A DNA stretch of 7,549 nucleotides from Selenomonadaceae bacterium (GCA_017390245.1 JAFPCE010000084.1:1-7549); one strand, 5' to 3'; positions 1-6,712 are shown, counted from the first letter of the stretch. Notes: a model not told the origin generated them from the letters alone. A program made the numbers and translations.

Positions 1-254
1 ATGGCAAGGACAAGAATTACTATGTATACAATGTCTGTGACCATCAGGAATGCTATAAGGAAGTAGGTTCTCAGGCTGTTTCTTATACTACTGGCGTACC
101 TGCCATGATTGGCGCTATGCTGGTTATGAATGGCACCTGGAGAAAGCCAGGCGTCTTTAATATCGAAGAGTTCGATCCAGATCCATTTATGGAAGCACTG
201 AACAAGTGGGGATTGCCTTGGAAGGAAACCTTTGAGCCGGAGCTGGTGGACTAA
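1..254 (+). CDS. Carboxynorspermidine/carboxyspermidine synthase (saccharopine dehydrogenase family), C-terminal end only
   Basis: This is the last 83 codons of a gene that begins before the window; the reading frame is fixed by the TAA at 252-254. The visible tail contains YTTGVPAMIGAMLVMNGTW and then KPGVFNIEEFDPDPFMEALNKWG, a pattern I recognise from the C-terminus of LYS1/LYS9-like saccharopine dehydrogenases used in polyamine synthesis. In that family the cytoplasmic enzyme reductively condenses aspartate semialdehyde with putrescine or diaminopropane, using NADPH, to give carboxyspermidine or carboxynorspermidine. The strongest support for this role, rather than lysine metabolism, is the next gene, nspC, which decarboxylates exactly that product. 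The TAA shares its last A with the nspC ATG, so the two are very probably translationally coupled in one operon. The NADPH-binding N-terminal domain lies outside the window, so the substrate cannot be judged. Confidence 0.85.
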   Translation, partial: GKDKNYYVYNVCDHQECYKEVGSQAVSYTTGVPAMIGAMLVMNGTWRKPGVFNIEEFDPDPFMEALNKWGLPWKETFEPELVD

Positions 255-1450
255 TGAATACTCAGAATAATGCTGCACATGAGGCTAATGAGGCAAAAAC
301 TGCCAGAGGTTATGCACCTCAGTGGCTTTATCAGGTGGAAACTCCTGCCTATGTGGTGGAAGAACAGCGTCTTATACACAATCTGGAAATTTTAAAGGGC
401 TTGCAGGACAGGACTGGCTGCAGTGTGCTTTTAGCACAGAAGGCTTTTTCTATGTATCATTGCTATCCATTAATCAGCAAATACCTGAAGGGGGCCGCTG
501 CCAGCGGCCTCTATGAGGCTAAGCTGTGCCATGAGGAATTTGCCGGAGAGAATCATGTCTTTAATCCTGCCTACCAGGAGAAGGATTTTCCAGAGCTTTT
601 GGAAATATGTGATCATATTGTCTTTAATTCCATGTCTCAGTGGGAAAGGTTTGGACCAAGGGCTGTTGCTGCTGGCAAGGAATGCGGCCTGCGCATTAAT
701 CCAGAGCACTCTACCCAGGACCATGATATCTACGATCCATGTTCTCAATTTTCCCGTTTAGGCGCCAGAATCAGTGAAATTGATTTTAGCAGGCTGGAGG
801 GGCTAACAGGTTTTCATTTCCATACACTTTGTGAACAGGGAGCGGAGCCTCTGGCTGAAACCCTGGATGTGGTGGAAGCAAAATTTGGCCGTTACCTGCA
901 TAAATTAAAGTGGATTAATTTTGGCGGAGGCCATCACATTACAAAAGATGGGTATAATATTCCCCTTTTGGAAAAATGTATTAAGCGCATGCAGGATAAG
1001 TACGGGCTGAAGGTTTATTTAGAGCCAGGAGAAGCAGTGGCGTTAAACGCAGGCTTTCTGGCGGCTACAGTGCTGGAAATTGTCCAGGGGCCTGAGCGCA
1101 GCACTCCAGTGGCCATACTGGATGCTTCTGCAGCCTGCCACATGCCAGATGTCATAGAAATGCCTTACAGACCTCCATTGGAAGGCTCTGGTGAGCCGGA
1201 GGAGAAGGAGTTTACTTACGCACTGGCAGGACCAACCTGTCTTTCAGGGGATACTATTGGTTTTTATTCTTTTGATGAGCCATTAAAAATTGGTGACAGG
1301 CTTTTATTTGGCGATATGGCCATCTATTCTATGGTAAAAAATAACACATTTAATGGCATGCCTTTACCGGATATTTATTATATAGATTGCAAAAATCAAT
1401 TGAATTTAACAAAAAACTTTACTTATATGCATTTTAAGGATAAATTATAA
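254..1450 (+). CDS. nspC: Carboxynorspermidine (carboxyspermidine) decarboxylase
   Basis: A PLP enzyme of the fold-III alanine racemase/ornithine decarboxylase group that removes CO2 from carboxynorspermidine or carboxyspermidine in the last step of the aspartate-semialdehyde polyamine route. Visible landmarks are LLAQKAF with the likely PLP-binding Lys63, RINPE at 147-151, HFHTLCEQ at 188-195, the glycine-rich GGGHHIT at 224-230 (phosphate binding), EPGEA at 257-261, and GPTCLSGD at 326-333, whose Cys329 and Asp333 match the active-site pair contributed across the dimer. The length of 398 residues is slightly above the usual ~375-380, because about 20 polar residues (MNTQNNAAHEANEAKTARGY) precede the region where family members normally begin. 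No other Met precedes Lys63, so the ATG at 254 is the only reasonable ATG start. It overlaps the upstream stop (TAATG) and has only a weak purine-rich site, GGAGCTGG, as expected for coupled translation. Confidence 0.95.
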   Translation: MNTQNNAAHEANEAKTARGYAPQWLYQVETPAYVVEEQRLIHNLEILKGLQDRTGCSVLLAQKAFSMYHCYPLISKYLKGAAASGLYEAKLCHEEFAGENHVFNPAYQEKDFPELLEICDHIVFNSMSQWERFGPRAVAAGKECGLRINPEHSTQDHDIYDPCSQFSRLGARISEIDFSRLEGLTGFHFHTLCEQGAEPLAETLDVVEAKFGRYLHKLKWINFGGGHHITKDGYNIPLLEKCIKRMQDKYGLKVYLEPGEAVALNAGFLAATVLEIVQGPERSTPVAILDASAACHMPDVIEMPYRPPLEGSGEPEEKEFTYALAGPTCLSGDTIGFYSFDEPLKIGDRLLFGDMAIYSMVKNNTFNGMPLPDIYYIDCKNQLNLTKNFTYMHFKDKL

Positions 1451-1487
1451 AATTAAATAATAATAGTTGATTTAATAATTTATCCTT
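1436..1487 (+). terminator. AT-rich inverted repeat at the end of nspC, possible terminator
   Basis: A perfect 13-base inverted repeat: AAGGATAAATTAT at 1436-1448 and ATAATTTATCCTT at 1475-1487, with a 26-base AT-rich loop. The left arm overlaps the last nspC codons. It sits where the polyamine operon should end, but it has only three G:C pairs, a long loop and no clean run of T after it, so it may be a weak terminator, an mRNA-end stabiliser or chance in AT-rich DNA. Confidence 0.35.
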
Positions 1488-1541
1488 TAATTATCATATT
1501 TTAATAAAATAAATAGTTAAAAATTATAGTTTTTTTACATA

Positions 1542-1554
1542 AAATAGTCTATTT
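1542..1554. promoter_or_regulatory. Palindrome overlapping the marR-type promoter, candidate operator
   Basis: AAATAGTCTATTT is a perfect 13-base palindrome about a central T. Its right half covers the first three bases of the proposed -35 box (1552-1557) of the regulator gene downstream. MarR proteins bind short palindromes as dimers and often repress their own promoter, so autoregulation is plausible. The site is short and the region is AT-rich, so binding is inferred only from symmetry and position. Confidence 0.4.
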
Positions 1555-1580
1555 ACGTTTTTGCATATTTTTTATACAAT
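1552..1580 (+). promoter_or_regulatory. Promoter of the MarR-family regulator
   Basis: TTTACG at 1552-1557 and TACAAT at 1575-1580 are separated by 17 bases, giving 4/6 and 5/6 matches to sigma-70/sigma-A boxes inside a strongly AT-rich stretch. Transcription would start near 1587 and leave a leader of about 45 bases before the ATG at 1632. Confidence 0.6.
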
Positions 1581-1631
1581 TATATTGTTATCTTAAAGAG
1601 TAAGACGTTTAGGAAAGTAGGTAAGTATTAT

Positions 1632-2066
1632 ATGCAGGACACAGATATAAGACTAGAGATTGCCAGACATTTTGCTTTTGCCCGTCAGAAGCGGAAGGAG
1701 TTTCTGGTATCACAGAGTAAGGAGTTCGGTATAACCACAAGTTCCCGGGGGGCTTTGATACACACTATCTATGATCAGGAGGGTGCTGTACAGGACGATA
1801 TCAGTGCTATTCTCAGCATGGATAAGGCTTTTGTTACCAGAGAGTTAAATGCCTTGCATGCCAGCGGCTTAATCCGCAGGGAAAAGGATGCCAGAGATCA
1901 CCGTAAGAATCACATCTATCTGACTGAGGAAGGCAGAAAGGTAGCTGAGTCTATACATACCATTATTACTGCATGGCTGGATAAGGTTTACGCAGGCTTC
2001 AGCGATGCAGAAATAGATAAGATGCTGGAATTTATGCAGCGTATCAAGGAAAACGCCAAAAAATAA
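1632..2066 (+). CDS. MarR-family winged helix-turn-helix transcriptional regulator
   Basis: A 144-residue protein, the normal size for a MarR dimer subunit. After an N-terminal dimerisation helix (about 5-32), residues 54-81 (QDDISAILSMDK, then AFVTRELNALHASGLI) form the helix-turn-helix, with the recognition helix around 63-76. RREKDARDHRKNHIYLTEEGRK at about 82-103 is the beta-wing, with the DxRDxRxxxxxLTxxG signature of the family. The C-terminal helices complete the dimer interface. The ATG at 1632 has only a weak ribosome site (AGGT at 1619-1622, 9 bases away; AGGAAAG lies further off), so expression may be low. The gene stands alone, with its own promoter and a strong terminator. Neither the ligand nor the target can be read from the sequence. 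Autoregulation is suggested by a palindrome in the promoter, and an effect on the adjacent polyamine operon is only a positional guess. Confidence 0.93.
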   Translation: MQDTDIRLEIARHFAFARQKRKEFLVSQSKEFGITTSSRGALIHTIYDQEGAVQDDISAILSMDKAFVTRELNALHASGLIRREKDARDHRKNHIYLTEEGRKVAESIHTIITAWLDKVYAGFSDAEIDKMLEFMQRIKENAKK

Positions 2067-2081
2067 AGAAGCGAGATAGTG

Positions 2082-2118
2082 AGACAGTCTGTTATAATGG
2101 CAGGCTGTCTTTTCTTTT
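2082..2118 (+). terminator. Rho-independent terminator after the MarR-family gene
   Basis: AGACAGTCTG (2082-2091) pairs with CAGGCTGTCT (2101-2110) in a 10-base stem with one G:U pair and a 9-base loop. TTTTCTTTT follows from about 2110. It begins 15 bases after the stop codon and isolates the regulator from the pheS leader. Confidence 0.88.
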
Positions 2119-2134
2119 GGCAGCTTTCATATAC

Positions 2135-2163
2135 TTGCATTAATAAGGATTTAGTGATAAAAT
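2135..2163 (+). promoter_or_regulatory. Promoter of the pheS-pheT T-box leader
   Basis: TTGCAT at 2135-2140 and TAAAAT at 2158-2163 are separated by 17 bases. The -10 box is 5/6 and the -35 box has its first three bases right. The predicted start near 2170 lies just ahead of the T-box Stem I, as expected. I see no better candidate between the preceding terminator (ending at 2118) and the leader. Confidence 0.65.
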
Positions 2164-2169
2164 ACTTTT

Positions 2170-2403
2170 GCTGTGGCTGAGAAGGAGAGAGTAGCCAGCT
2201 GTGGGCCTTATAGAGAGTTCTGCATGGGTGGAAGCAGGACAGGCAGAGGCATGGTGAAGTTCGCTCTGGAGCTATCCTGGTGAAGAGATGTAGTTGGGAC
2301 GTTTTCCGCGTTAAGGAGCTATGAGTGAAAAATTAGGGTGGTACCGCGAAGTTAGTATATATGACCTTCGCCCCTTGTATGCAGGGGGTAAAGGTCTTTT
2401 TTT
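2170..2403 (+). promoter_or_regulatory. Phenylalanine T-box riboswitch leader
   Basis: A tRNA-sensing leader that reads through into pheS-pheT when uncharged tRNA-Phe binds. The core T-box sequence AGGGTGGTACCGCG lies at 2335-2348; its UGGU (2339-2342) would pair with the ACCA end of the tRNA. In Stem I, AGTA (2190-2193) and GAA (2256-2258) fit the loop-E part of the specifier loop. The distal part has AGAGAG, then GTTCTGC (2217-2223) pairing with GCAGGAC (2234-2240) around a GGGTGG loop. The specifier codon is best read as UUC (Phe) at 2260-2262, just after GAAG, in agreement with the genes controlled. CGCG at 2307-2310 can pair with CGCG at 2345-2348 as the base of the antiterminator. I did not fold Stem II or III in detail. 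Confidence 0.95.
2363..2403 (+). terminator. T-box regulatory terminator
   Basis: GACCTT (2363-2368) pairs with AAGGTC (2391-2396), with a second CCCCT/AGGGG helix inside, and seven T follow at 2397-2403. This is the hairpin that stops transcription when tRNA-Phe is charged. It ends 28 bases before the pheS ATG. Confidence 0.93.
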
Positions 2404-2431
2404 ATCCCCGGAAATATTAGAGGAGGATATT

Positions 2432-3460
2432 ATGGAAGAAAAGATTGAACAGCTGAAGCAGGAAGCGGCTAATGCCGTGAAGCAGGCAGTGGCAAGTATT
2501 GGCGACTTAAATGATATCAGAGTCAAGTATTTGGGCAAGAAGGGTGAACTGACCACTATTCTCCGTGGCCTGGGCCAGCTTTCCAAAGAAGACAGACCAA
2601 GAATCGGCCAGATTGTTAATGAGGCCCGCCAGCAGTTAGAGCAGCTGATTGCTGAGAAGAATGAGGAGCTGCGCAGTGCAGAGCTGCAGAAGCGTCTTGG
2701 CAGTGAGAAAATTGATGTTACCCTGGCAGGCAGACGTCCAGCCAGAGGCCATCTCCATCCGCTGACTCTGACCTTGATGGAAATCAAAGATATCTTTATG
2801 CGTATGGGCTTCAGCGTTGAGGAAGGCCCGGAGATTGAAAAGGATTATTATAACTTTGAGGCACTGAATCTGCCAAAGGATCATCCAGCCCGCGATATGC
2901 AGGATTCCTTCTATATCACTGAGGATATTCTCATGCGTTCCCAGACTTCTCCTGTACAGGCTAGAACCATGGAAAATCATGAGCCAAATTCTCCGATCCG
3001 CATGATTGCTCCAGGCCGTGTATATCGCCGTGATGATTATGATGCAACTCATTCTCCTATGTTTACTCAGATTGAGGGCATGGTAATTGACAAGGGTATC
3101 AGCCTGGCAGACTTGAAGGGTACCCTTGAGACATTCCTGAAGCAGATTTTCGGTGAGAAGGTTAAGGTTCGTCTCCGTCCAAGCTTCTTCCCATTTACTG
3201 AGCCAAGTGCTGAGGTAGATATTTCCTGCGTAATGTGCAAGGGGGCAGGCTGCCGTGTATGTAAGGGTACTGGCTGGCTGGAAATTCTGGGTGCTGGAAT
3301 GATTCATCCAAATGTATTGCGCATGAGTGGCTATGACCCTGAAAAGGTTAGCGGTTTTGCCTTTGGCATGGGCGTTGAGCGTATTACTATGCTCCGTTAT
3401 GGCATTGATGATCTCCGTTTGTTCTATGACAACGATTTGAGATTCTTAAAGCAGTTTTAA
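2432..3460 (+). CDS. pheS: Phenylalanine--tRNA ligase alpha subunit
   Basis: Catalytic subunit of the cytoplasmic (alpha-beta)2 PheRS, which attaches phenylalanine to tRNA-Phe. The product is 342 residues, the usual size. The N-terminal ~90 residues form the charged coiled-coil arm that contacts tRNA. Class II core motifs are QTSPVQARTM (171-180), GRVYRRDDYDATHSPMFTQIEG (195-216, motif 2), FTEPSAEVD (255-263, amino-acid pocket) and GFAFGMGVERITML (308-321, motif 3). The pocket Ala in FAFG is retained. Cysteines 266, 269, 274 and 277 (CxxCxxxxCxxC) form a zinc-type knuckle common in Gram-positive PheS. The reading frame is open back to 2321, but that would place coding sequence across the T-box and its terminator. 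The ATG at 2432 has GAGGAGG at 2420-2426, five bases upstream, and matches the family N-terminus, so it is chosen. pheT follows after 18 bases. Confidence 0.97.
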   Translation: MEEKIEQLKQEAANAVKQAVASIGDLNDIRVKYLGKKGELTTILRGLGQLSKEDRPRIGQIVNEARQQLEQLIAEKNEELRSAELQKRLGSEKIDVTLAGRRPARGHLHPLTLTLMEIKDIFMRMGFSVEEGPEIEKDYYNFEALNLPKDHPARDMQDSFYITEDILMRSQTSPVQARTMENHEPNSPIRMIAPGRVYRRDDYDATHSPMFTQIEGMVIDKGISLADLKGTLETFLKQIFGEKVKVRLRPSFFPFTEPSAEVDISCVMCKGAGCRVCKGTGWLEILGAGMIHPNVLRMSGYDPEKVSGFAFGMGVERITMLRYGIDDLRLFYDNDLRFLKQF

Positions 3461-3478
3461 TGGAAGGGAGATTAGAAA

Positions 3479-5917
3479 ATGCAGGTATCAATTAAATGGC
3501 TTCATGATTATATAGATTTTTCTGAGACTGCCGAGGAACTGGCAGATAAGCTGACTATGGCTGGTATTCCAGTGGAAAATGTCATCCGCGCTGATGAGGG
3601 TCTGGACAAGGTAGTAACTGGCAAGATTGAGAAAATAACTGTTCATCCAGATTCTGACCACATGGTAATTACATCTATCAATGTGGGACAGGGAGAGAAT
3701 ATTCAGATTGTTACTGGTGCTCCTAATGTTAAGGAAGGCCAGATTGTGCCAGTGGCTATGGTGGGGGCAAGCCTGCCTAATGGCCAGAAAATTTCCAAGA
3801 GCAAGCTCCGTGGTGTTGCTTCTAATGGCATGCTGTGTTCAGCGGATGAGCTGAAATTAGATACAACTAATCTGCCTGAAGAGCAGCTGGTGGGTATTTA
3901 TATTCTCCCTGAGGATACAAAATTGGGCGTAAATATTGCTGATGTGCTGGGGCTTTCTGATGATGCAGTTTTAGAATTTGAGCTCACTGCTAACCGTGGC
4001 GACTGCTTCAGCGTATTTGGTTTAGTCCGTGAGGTAGCTATCCTTACTGGCAATCAGCCTAAATGGCCTGAGATTGCCGTTAAGGAGGACGATGCAGCTA
4101 AGGCAGCTGATATGGTGAAAATCGGCATTGAGGCTCATGAGCTGTGCAGCCGTTTCTCTGCCCGTGTGGTAAAGAATGTGAAGATTGGTCCTTCTCCTGC
4201 CTGGATGCAGCAGCGCTTAGAGGGTGCAGGTATCCGTGCTATTAATAATGTCGTAGACGTTACTAATTTCGTTATGGTGGAATTAGGCCAGCCAATGCAT
4301 GCTTATGATTATGATCAGATTACTGGTCACAGCCTTACTGCCCGCAAGGCACAGCCACAGGAGAATCTCCATACACTGGATGATTCTGAGCGTCTGGCCA
4401 AGGGTGGCGAGCTGGTTATTGCTGATAGCGAGAAGCCTGCAGGTCTTGCTGGTATCATGGGCGGCCTGGAATCTGAGGTTACTGAGAATACTACTACTGT
4501 TGTATTTGAGGCAGCCTGCTTTAATGGTCCAAGTATCCGCCGTACCTCCCGCAGCGTAGGCCTTCATTCTGAGGCATCTGGCCGCTTTGAACGTGGTACT
4601 GATATTACCGGTACTATCCGTGCTTTAGACAGAGCTGCCCAGCTTCTGCAGGATATGGGAGCATGTACTGTGGCTCAGGGCATCGTTGATGTATATCCAG
4701 AGCAGAAGGAAACTGTTCATGTGGACTTTACCATGGAGCAGATTAATACCAGACTTGGCACTGAGCTTCCAGCTGAGAAGATTATTGATATTTTAGAAAA
4801 GCTTTATTTCAAGATTTCTGATTTGGGTAATGGCAGCTACAGGGCTGAGGTTCCTTCCTGGAGAAACGATGTAACCTTCATGGAGGATTTGTCTGAGGAA
4901 ATAGCCCGTATCTATGGCTATGATAATATCGCTTCTACCACTCCTCGCGGCAACATCATGCAGGGTGTACAGAGTGATGTACAGAGCTTTGTAGACAGAC
5001 TGAAGCTGGCTCTGTCCTATATGGGCATGTGTGAGGAGCTTTCCTTCAGCTTTACCAGTGAGAGCATGTTTGACAAGATGGATCTGCCTGCTGACAGCCC
5101 ATTGCGGAAGGCTATTCCTATTCTCAATCCTCTGACTGATGAAGCCCCTCTGGTTCGTACTTCCCTTATTGCCAGCATTTTGGAAAATACTATGCGCAAT
5201 CTGTCCCGCAAAAATGAGGACATTAAGATTTTTGATGTAGCACCAGTATTTTATCCAAAGGCTCTGCCATTAACTGAGCTGCCTCGTGAGGTCTTGAAGG
5301 TGGCTGGTCTCATGATGGGACGCAGAAATGACGTTAACTGGAGCACTGACAATGCTGTAATCGATTTCTATGATGCTAAGGGCATGGTAGAGGAGCTGTT
5401 AGATATTCTCCGCATTGGCCGTTATCAGGTTGAGGCTGGTGAATATACTGCTATGCATCCTGGCAAAACTGCTCTCTTCAAGAAGGGCAAGGAAGTTATT
5501 GCTGCTGTTGGTGAGCTGCATCCAAAGGTTGCTGAAAATCTGGGTATCACCAAGAAAGCGTATATTTTTGAGATGGACGTGCTGACTCTTATGAAGTATA
5601 CTGCTAATAAGACCAGCTATACAGCATTGCCTAAGTATCCTGCTATCAGCCGCGATCTGGCTATGCTGGTGGATGCTACTGTTAATGCCGCTGAAATTGA
5701 GCGTGTTATAGCCCAGAATGGCGGCCAGTACTTCAAGGGTGTAACACTCTTTGATATCTACACTGGCAAGCAGATTGCTGAGGGCAAGAAGTCCATGGCC
5801 TTTACCATGCAGTTCCAGTCCAATGAAAAGACTCTGACTGATGCTGAGGCTGATGAGGCATTCCAGCGGATTCTCTCTGCTGTACAGCAGGAATTCCAGG
5901 CTGAGCTCAGGGCATAA
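3479..5917 (+). CDS. pheT: Phenylalanine--tRNA ligase beta subunit
   Basis: The large, 812-residue partner of PheS, which carries tRNA-binding and editing functions. Domains in order: a short B1 start, then an EMAP/OB tRNA-binding fold with VVTGKIEKITVHPDSDHMV from 45 and SKSKLRGVASNGMLCSADEL at 106-125; the B3/B4 editing module with about 250-400 containing INNVVDVTNFVMVELGQPMHAYD and GIMGGLESEV; the B5 domain, including VPSWRNDVTFMEDLSEEIAR (458-477) and IYGYDNI; a degenerate synthetase-like core; and a C-terminal ferredoxin-like anticodon-binding domain from about 718 (LPKYPAISRDLAMLVD to the end). The length and all domains are normal, with no break. The start at 3479 is supported by the ribosome site GAAGGGAG (3463-3470) and by the standard MQVSIKWLHDYIDF beginning. 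The 18-base gap to pheS makes one transcript under the T-box nearly certain. Confidence 0.97.
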   Translation: MQVSIKWLHDYIDFSETAEELADKLTMAGIPVENVIRADEGLDKVVTGKIEKITVHPDSDHMVITSINVGQGENIQIVTGAPNVKEGQIVPVAMVGASLPNGQKISKSKLRGVASNGMLCSADELKLDTTNLPEEQLVGIYILPEDTKLGVNIADVLGLSDDAVLEFELTANRGDCFSVFGLVREVAILTGNQPKWPEIAVKEDDAAKAADMVKIGIEAHELCSRFSARVVKNVKIGPSPAWMQQRLEGAGIRAINNVVDVTNFVMVELGQPMHAYDYDQITGHSLTARKAQPQENLHTLDDSERLAKGGELVIADSEKPAGLAGIMGGLESEVTENTTTVVFEAACFNGPSIRRTSRSVGLHSEASGRFERGTDITGTIRALDRAAQLLQDMGACTVAQGIVDVYPEQKETVHVDFTMEQINTRLGTELPAEKIIDILEKLYFKISDLGNGSYRAEVPSWRNDVTFMEDLSEEIARIYGYDNIASTTPRGNIMQGVQSDVQSFVDRLKLALSYMGMCEELSFSFTSESMFDKMDLPADSPLRKAIPILNPLTDEAPLVRTSLIASILENTMRNLSRKNEDIKIFDVAPVFYPKALPLTELPREVLKVAGLMMGRRNDVNWSTDNAVIDFYDAKGMVEELLDILRIGRYQVEAGEYTAMHPGKTALFKKGKEVIAAVGELHPKVAENLGITKKAYIFEMDVLTLMKYTANKTSYTALPKYPAISRDLAMLVDATVNAAEIERVIAQNGGQYFKGVTLFDIYTGKQIAEGKKSMAFTMQFQSNEKTLTDAEADEAFQRILSAVQQEFQAELRA

Positions 5918-5963
5918 TAGTTAAGTGAATTCTATATAGTATGTTCAAAGGAGGAGCAGGGGT

Positions 5964-6209
5964 ATGGCCAATAAGACTGAGGTGGAGCTTTTAGGGAAGC
6001 GTTACCGACTGGTAAGCCAGGATAGTGAGCCAGAGGAAATGCAGAAACTGGCAAAGCAGCTGGATGAACGTATGCGTCAAACAGCCAACAGACTGAAAAT
6101 GTTTGACAGCCTGCAGGTTAGCATGCTGACAGCCCTGCAGCTTTCTGAGGAATATGCTAAGCTGAAAAAGGATTATGATGAACTGATTCAGCTCTTAGAG
6201 GATAAATAA
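5964..6209 (+). CDS. zapA: Cell division protein ZapA
   Basis: An 81-residue ZapA-family protein, which binds FtsZ and promotes bundling of protofilaments at the division ring in the cytoplasm. The N-terminal part (KTEVELLGKRYRLVSQDSEPEEMQKLAKQLDERM) is the small ZapA beta-alpha head with the typical V-x-L-x-G-x-x-Y/F-x-L opening. The rest (about 40-81) is a long helix rich in Leu, Lys and Glu, fitting the coiled coil through which ZapA oligomerises. It is near the short end for the family. AAAGGAGG at 5947-5954, nine bases before ATG, is a strong ribosome site. It lies 46 bases after pheT with no terminator between, so it is probably part of the T-box-controlled transcript. The pheS-pheT-zapA order is also common in Bacillus-type genomes, which supports the call. 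Confidence 0.9.
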   Translation: MANKTEVELLGKRYRLVSQDSEPEEMQKLAKQLDERMRQTANRLKMFDSLQVSMLTALQLSEEYAKLKKDYDELIQLLEDK

Positions 6210-6226
6210 AAAATATAATATACAAG

Positions 6227-6265
6227 ACTCTGTGTTTAGAAGCTATCTAAGCACAGAGTTTTTTT
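6227..6265 (+). terminator. Terminator of the pheS-pheT-zapA unit
   Basis: ACTCTGTGTTTAGA (6227-6240) pairs with TCTAAGCACAGAGT (6246-6259) in a 14-base stem with one G:U pair and a five-base loop. A run of seven T follows at 6259-6265. It lies 18 bases after the zapA stop and is a strong intrinsic terminator. Confidence 0.95.
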
Positions 6266-6292
6266 GTGTCTGAAAAAAGGAAAATTTCTGAC

Positions 6293-6323
6293 AATAAAAA
6301 TACGTGCAAAATAATGCACGTAT
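6293..6323 (-). terminator. Minus-strand terminator of the small gene at 6357-6617
   Basis: On the minus strand, ATACGTGCA (6323-6315) and TGCACGTAT (6308-6300) form a perfect 9-base stem with a six-base loop, followed by TTTTATT (6299-6293). It lies about 33 bases past the stop of the minus-strand gene and forms a back-to-back pair with the zapA terminator. It is independent evidence that the minus-strand gene is transcribed. Confidence 0.88.
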
Positions 6324-6356
6324 CCTGGCGTATATTTAACATGATAAAGGAATTAA

Positions 6357-6617
6357 TTAATAAATATGGTAGGTTTTCCAGGGAATTTTATCTAAAGGAA
6401 CTGTTTTCAGAAATTCGACAATATCCTTACGGCCATAATAGTGAGGAGTGCCATCCTTGTCCTGGGACATGAGAATAATAGGCATCCTGGGAAAGTAAGG
6501 CTGGATAGCCCGGCGGAACTGGACACTGCGGACTGTATATTGTGTAATAACAGGCTGTACCATAATAATGGCAAAGGTAACACCCTGTTCAATGATGACT
6601 GAACCGTGAATAACCAT
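6357..6617 (-). CDS. Small conserved-looking protein of unknown function (86 residues)
   Basis: I do not recognise a named family. The product starts MVIHGSVIIEQGVTFAIIMV and contains RRAIQPYFPRMPIILMSQD, then GTPHYYGRKDIVEFLKTVP, and ends KIPWKTYHIY. It resembles small uncharacterised Firmicutes proteins that I recall only in outline. It has no signal peptide or convincing membrane helix, no cysteines, and a pattern of alternating beta-like hydrophobic stretches and one amphipathic helix (DIVEFLKTV), suggesting a small cytoplasmic alpha/beta fold. The frame is open upstream to a TTG at 6731, but the ATG at 6617 is preceded by AAAGGAGT six bases away, so the shorter start is chosen. Reality is supported by that ribosome site, a dedicated minus-strand terminator, candidate promoters, and protein-like composition. 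It is convergent with zapA and divergent from the LysM gene. Confidence 0.8.
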   Translation of the reverse strand: MVIHGSVIIEQGVTFAIIMVQPVITQYTVRSVQFRRAIQPYFPRMPIILMSQDKDGTPHYYGRKDIVEFLKTVPLDKIPWKTYHIY

Positions 6618-6670
6618 AATGTGACTCCTTTTATGACAGAGCTGTTTGTAATTGAAAATGCAGCGATTAA

Positions 6671-6687
6671 AAATGCCTAAAGCATTT
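6671..6687. repeat. AAATGC/GCATTT inverted repeat in the minus-strand gene's upstream region
   Basis: AAATGC (6671-6676) and GCATTT (6682-6687) form a 6-base dyad around CTAAA. Further copies of AAATGC occur at 6656-6661 and 6724-6729. The dyad overlaps the -10 box of one minus-strand promoter candidate, so it could be an operator, though the hexamer is simple and the region AT-rich. Confidence 0.35.
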
Positions 6688-6712
6688 AAAAAGCATATAG
6701 GTAATTTAGCAA
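6684..6712 (-). promoter_or_regulatory. Candidate proximal promoter of the small minus-strand gene
   Basis: Read on the minus strand, TTGCTA (6712-6707) and TTAAAT (6689-6684) are 17 bases apart, each matching 4/6 consensus bases. Transcription would begin near 6677 and give a leader of about 60 bases. It competes with a distal candidate having an extended -10 box. Confidence 0.4.

Noticed and set aside
2218..2220. TTC in the distal part of Stem I as specifier codon
   Set aside because: It is within a paired arm (2217-2223 with 2234-2240) near the AGAGAG bulge; the TTC at 2260-2262 is in the specifier-loop context after GAAG.
2321..2431. A 37-codon upstream extension of pheS starting at ATG 2321
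   Set aside because: It would translate the T-box core and its terminator; the ATG at 2432 has a strong ribosome site and matches the family N-terminus.
2636..3307. Minus-strand open frame of 223 codons opposite pheS
   Set aside because: It is an antisense shadow of a strongly conserved gene, with a composition unlike a real protein.
6266..6472. Plus-strand GTG-start open frame of 68 codons
   Set aside because: It starts at the end of the zapA terminator T-run, has no ribosome site, runs through a minus-strand terminator and is antisense to the better supported gene at 6357-6617.
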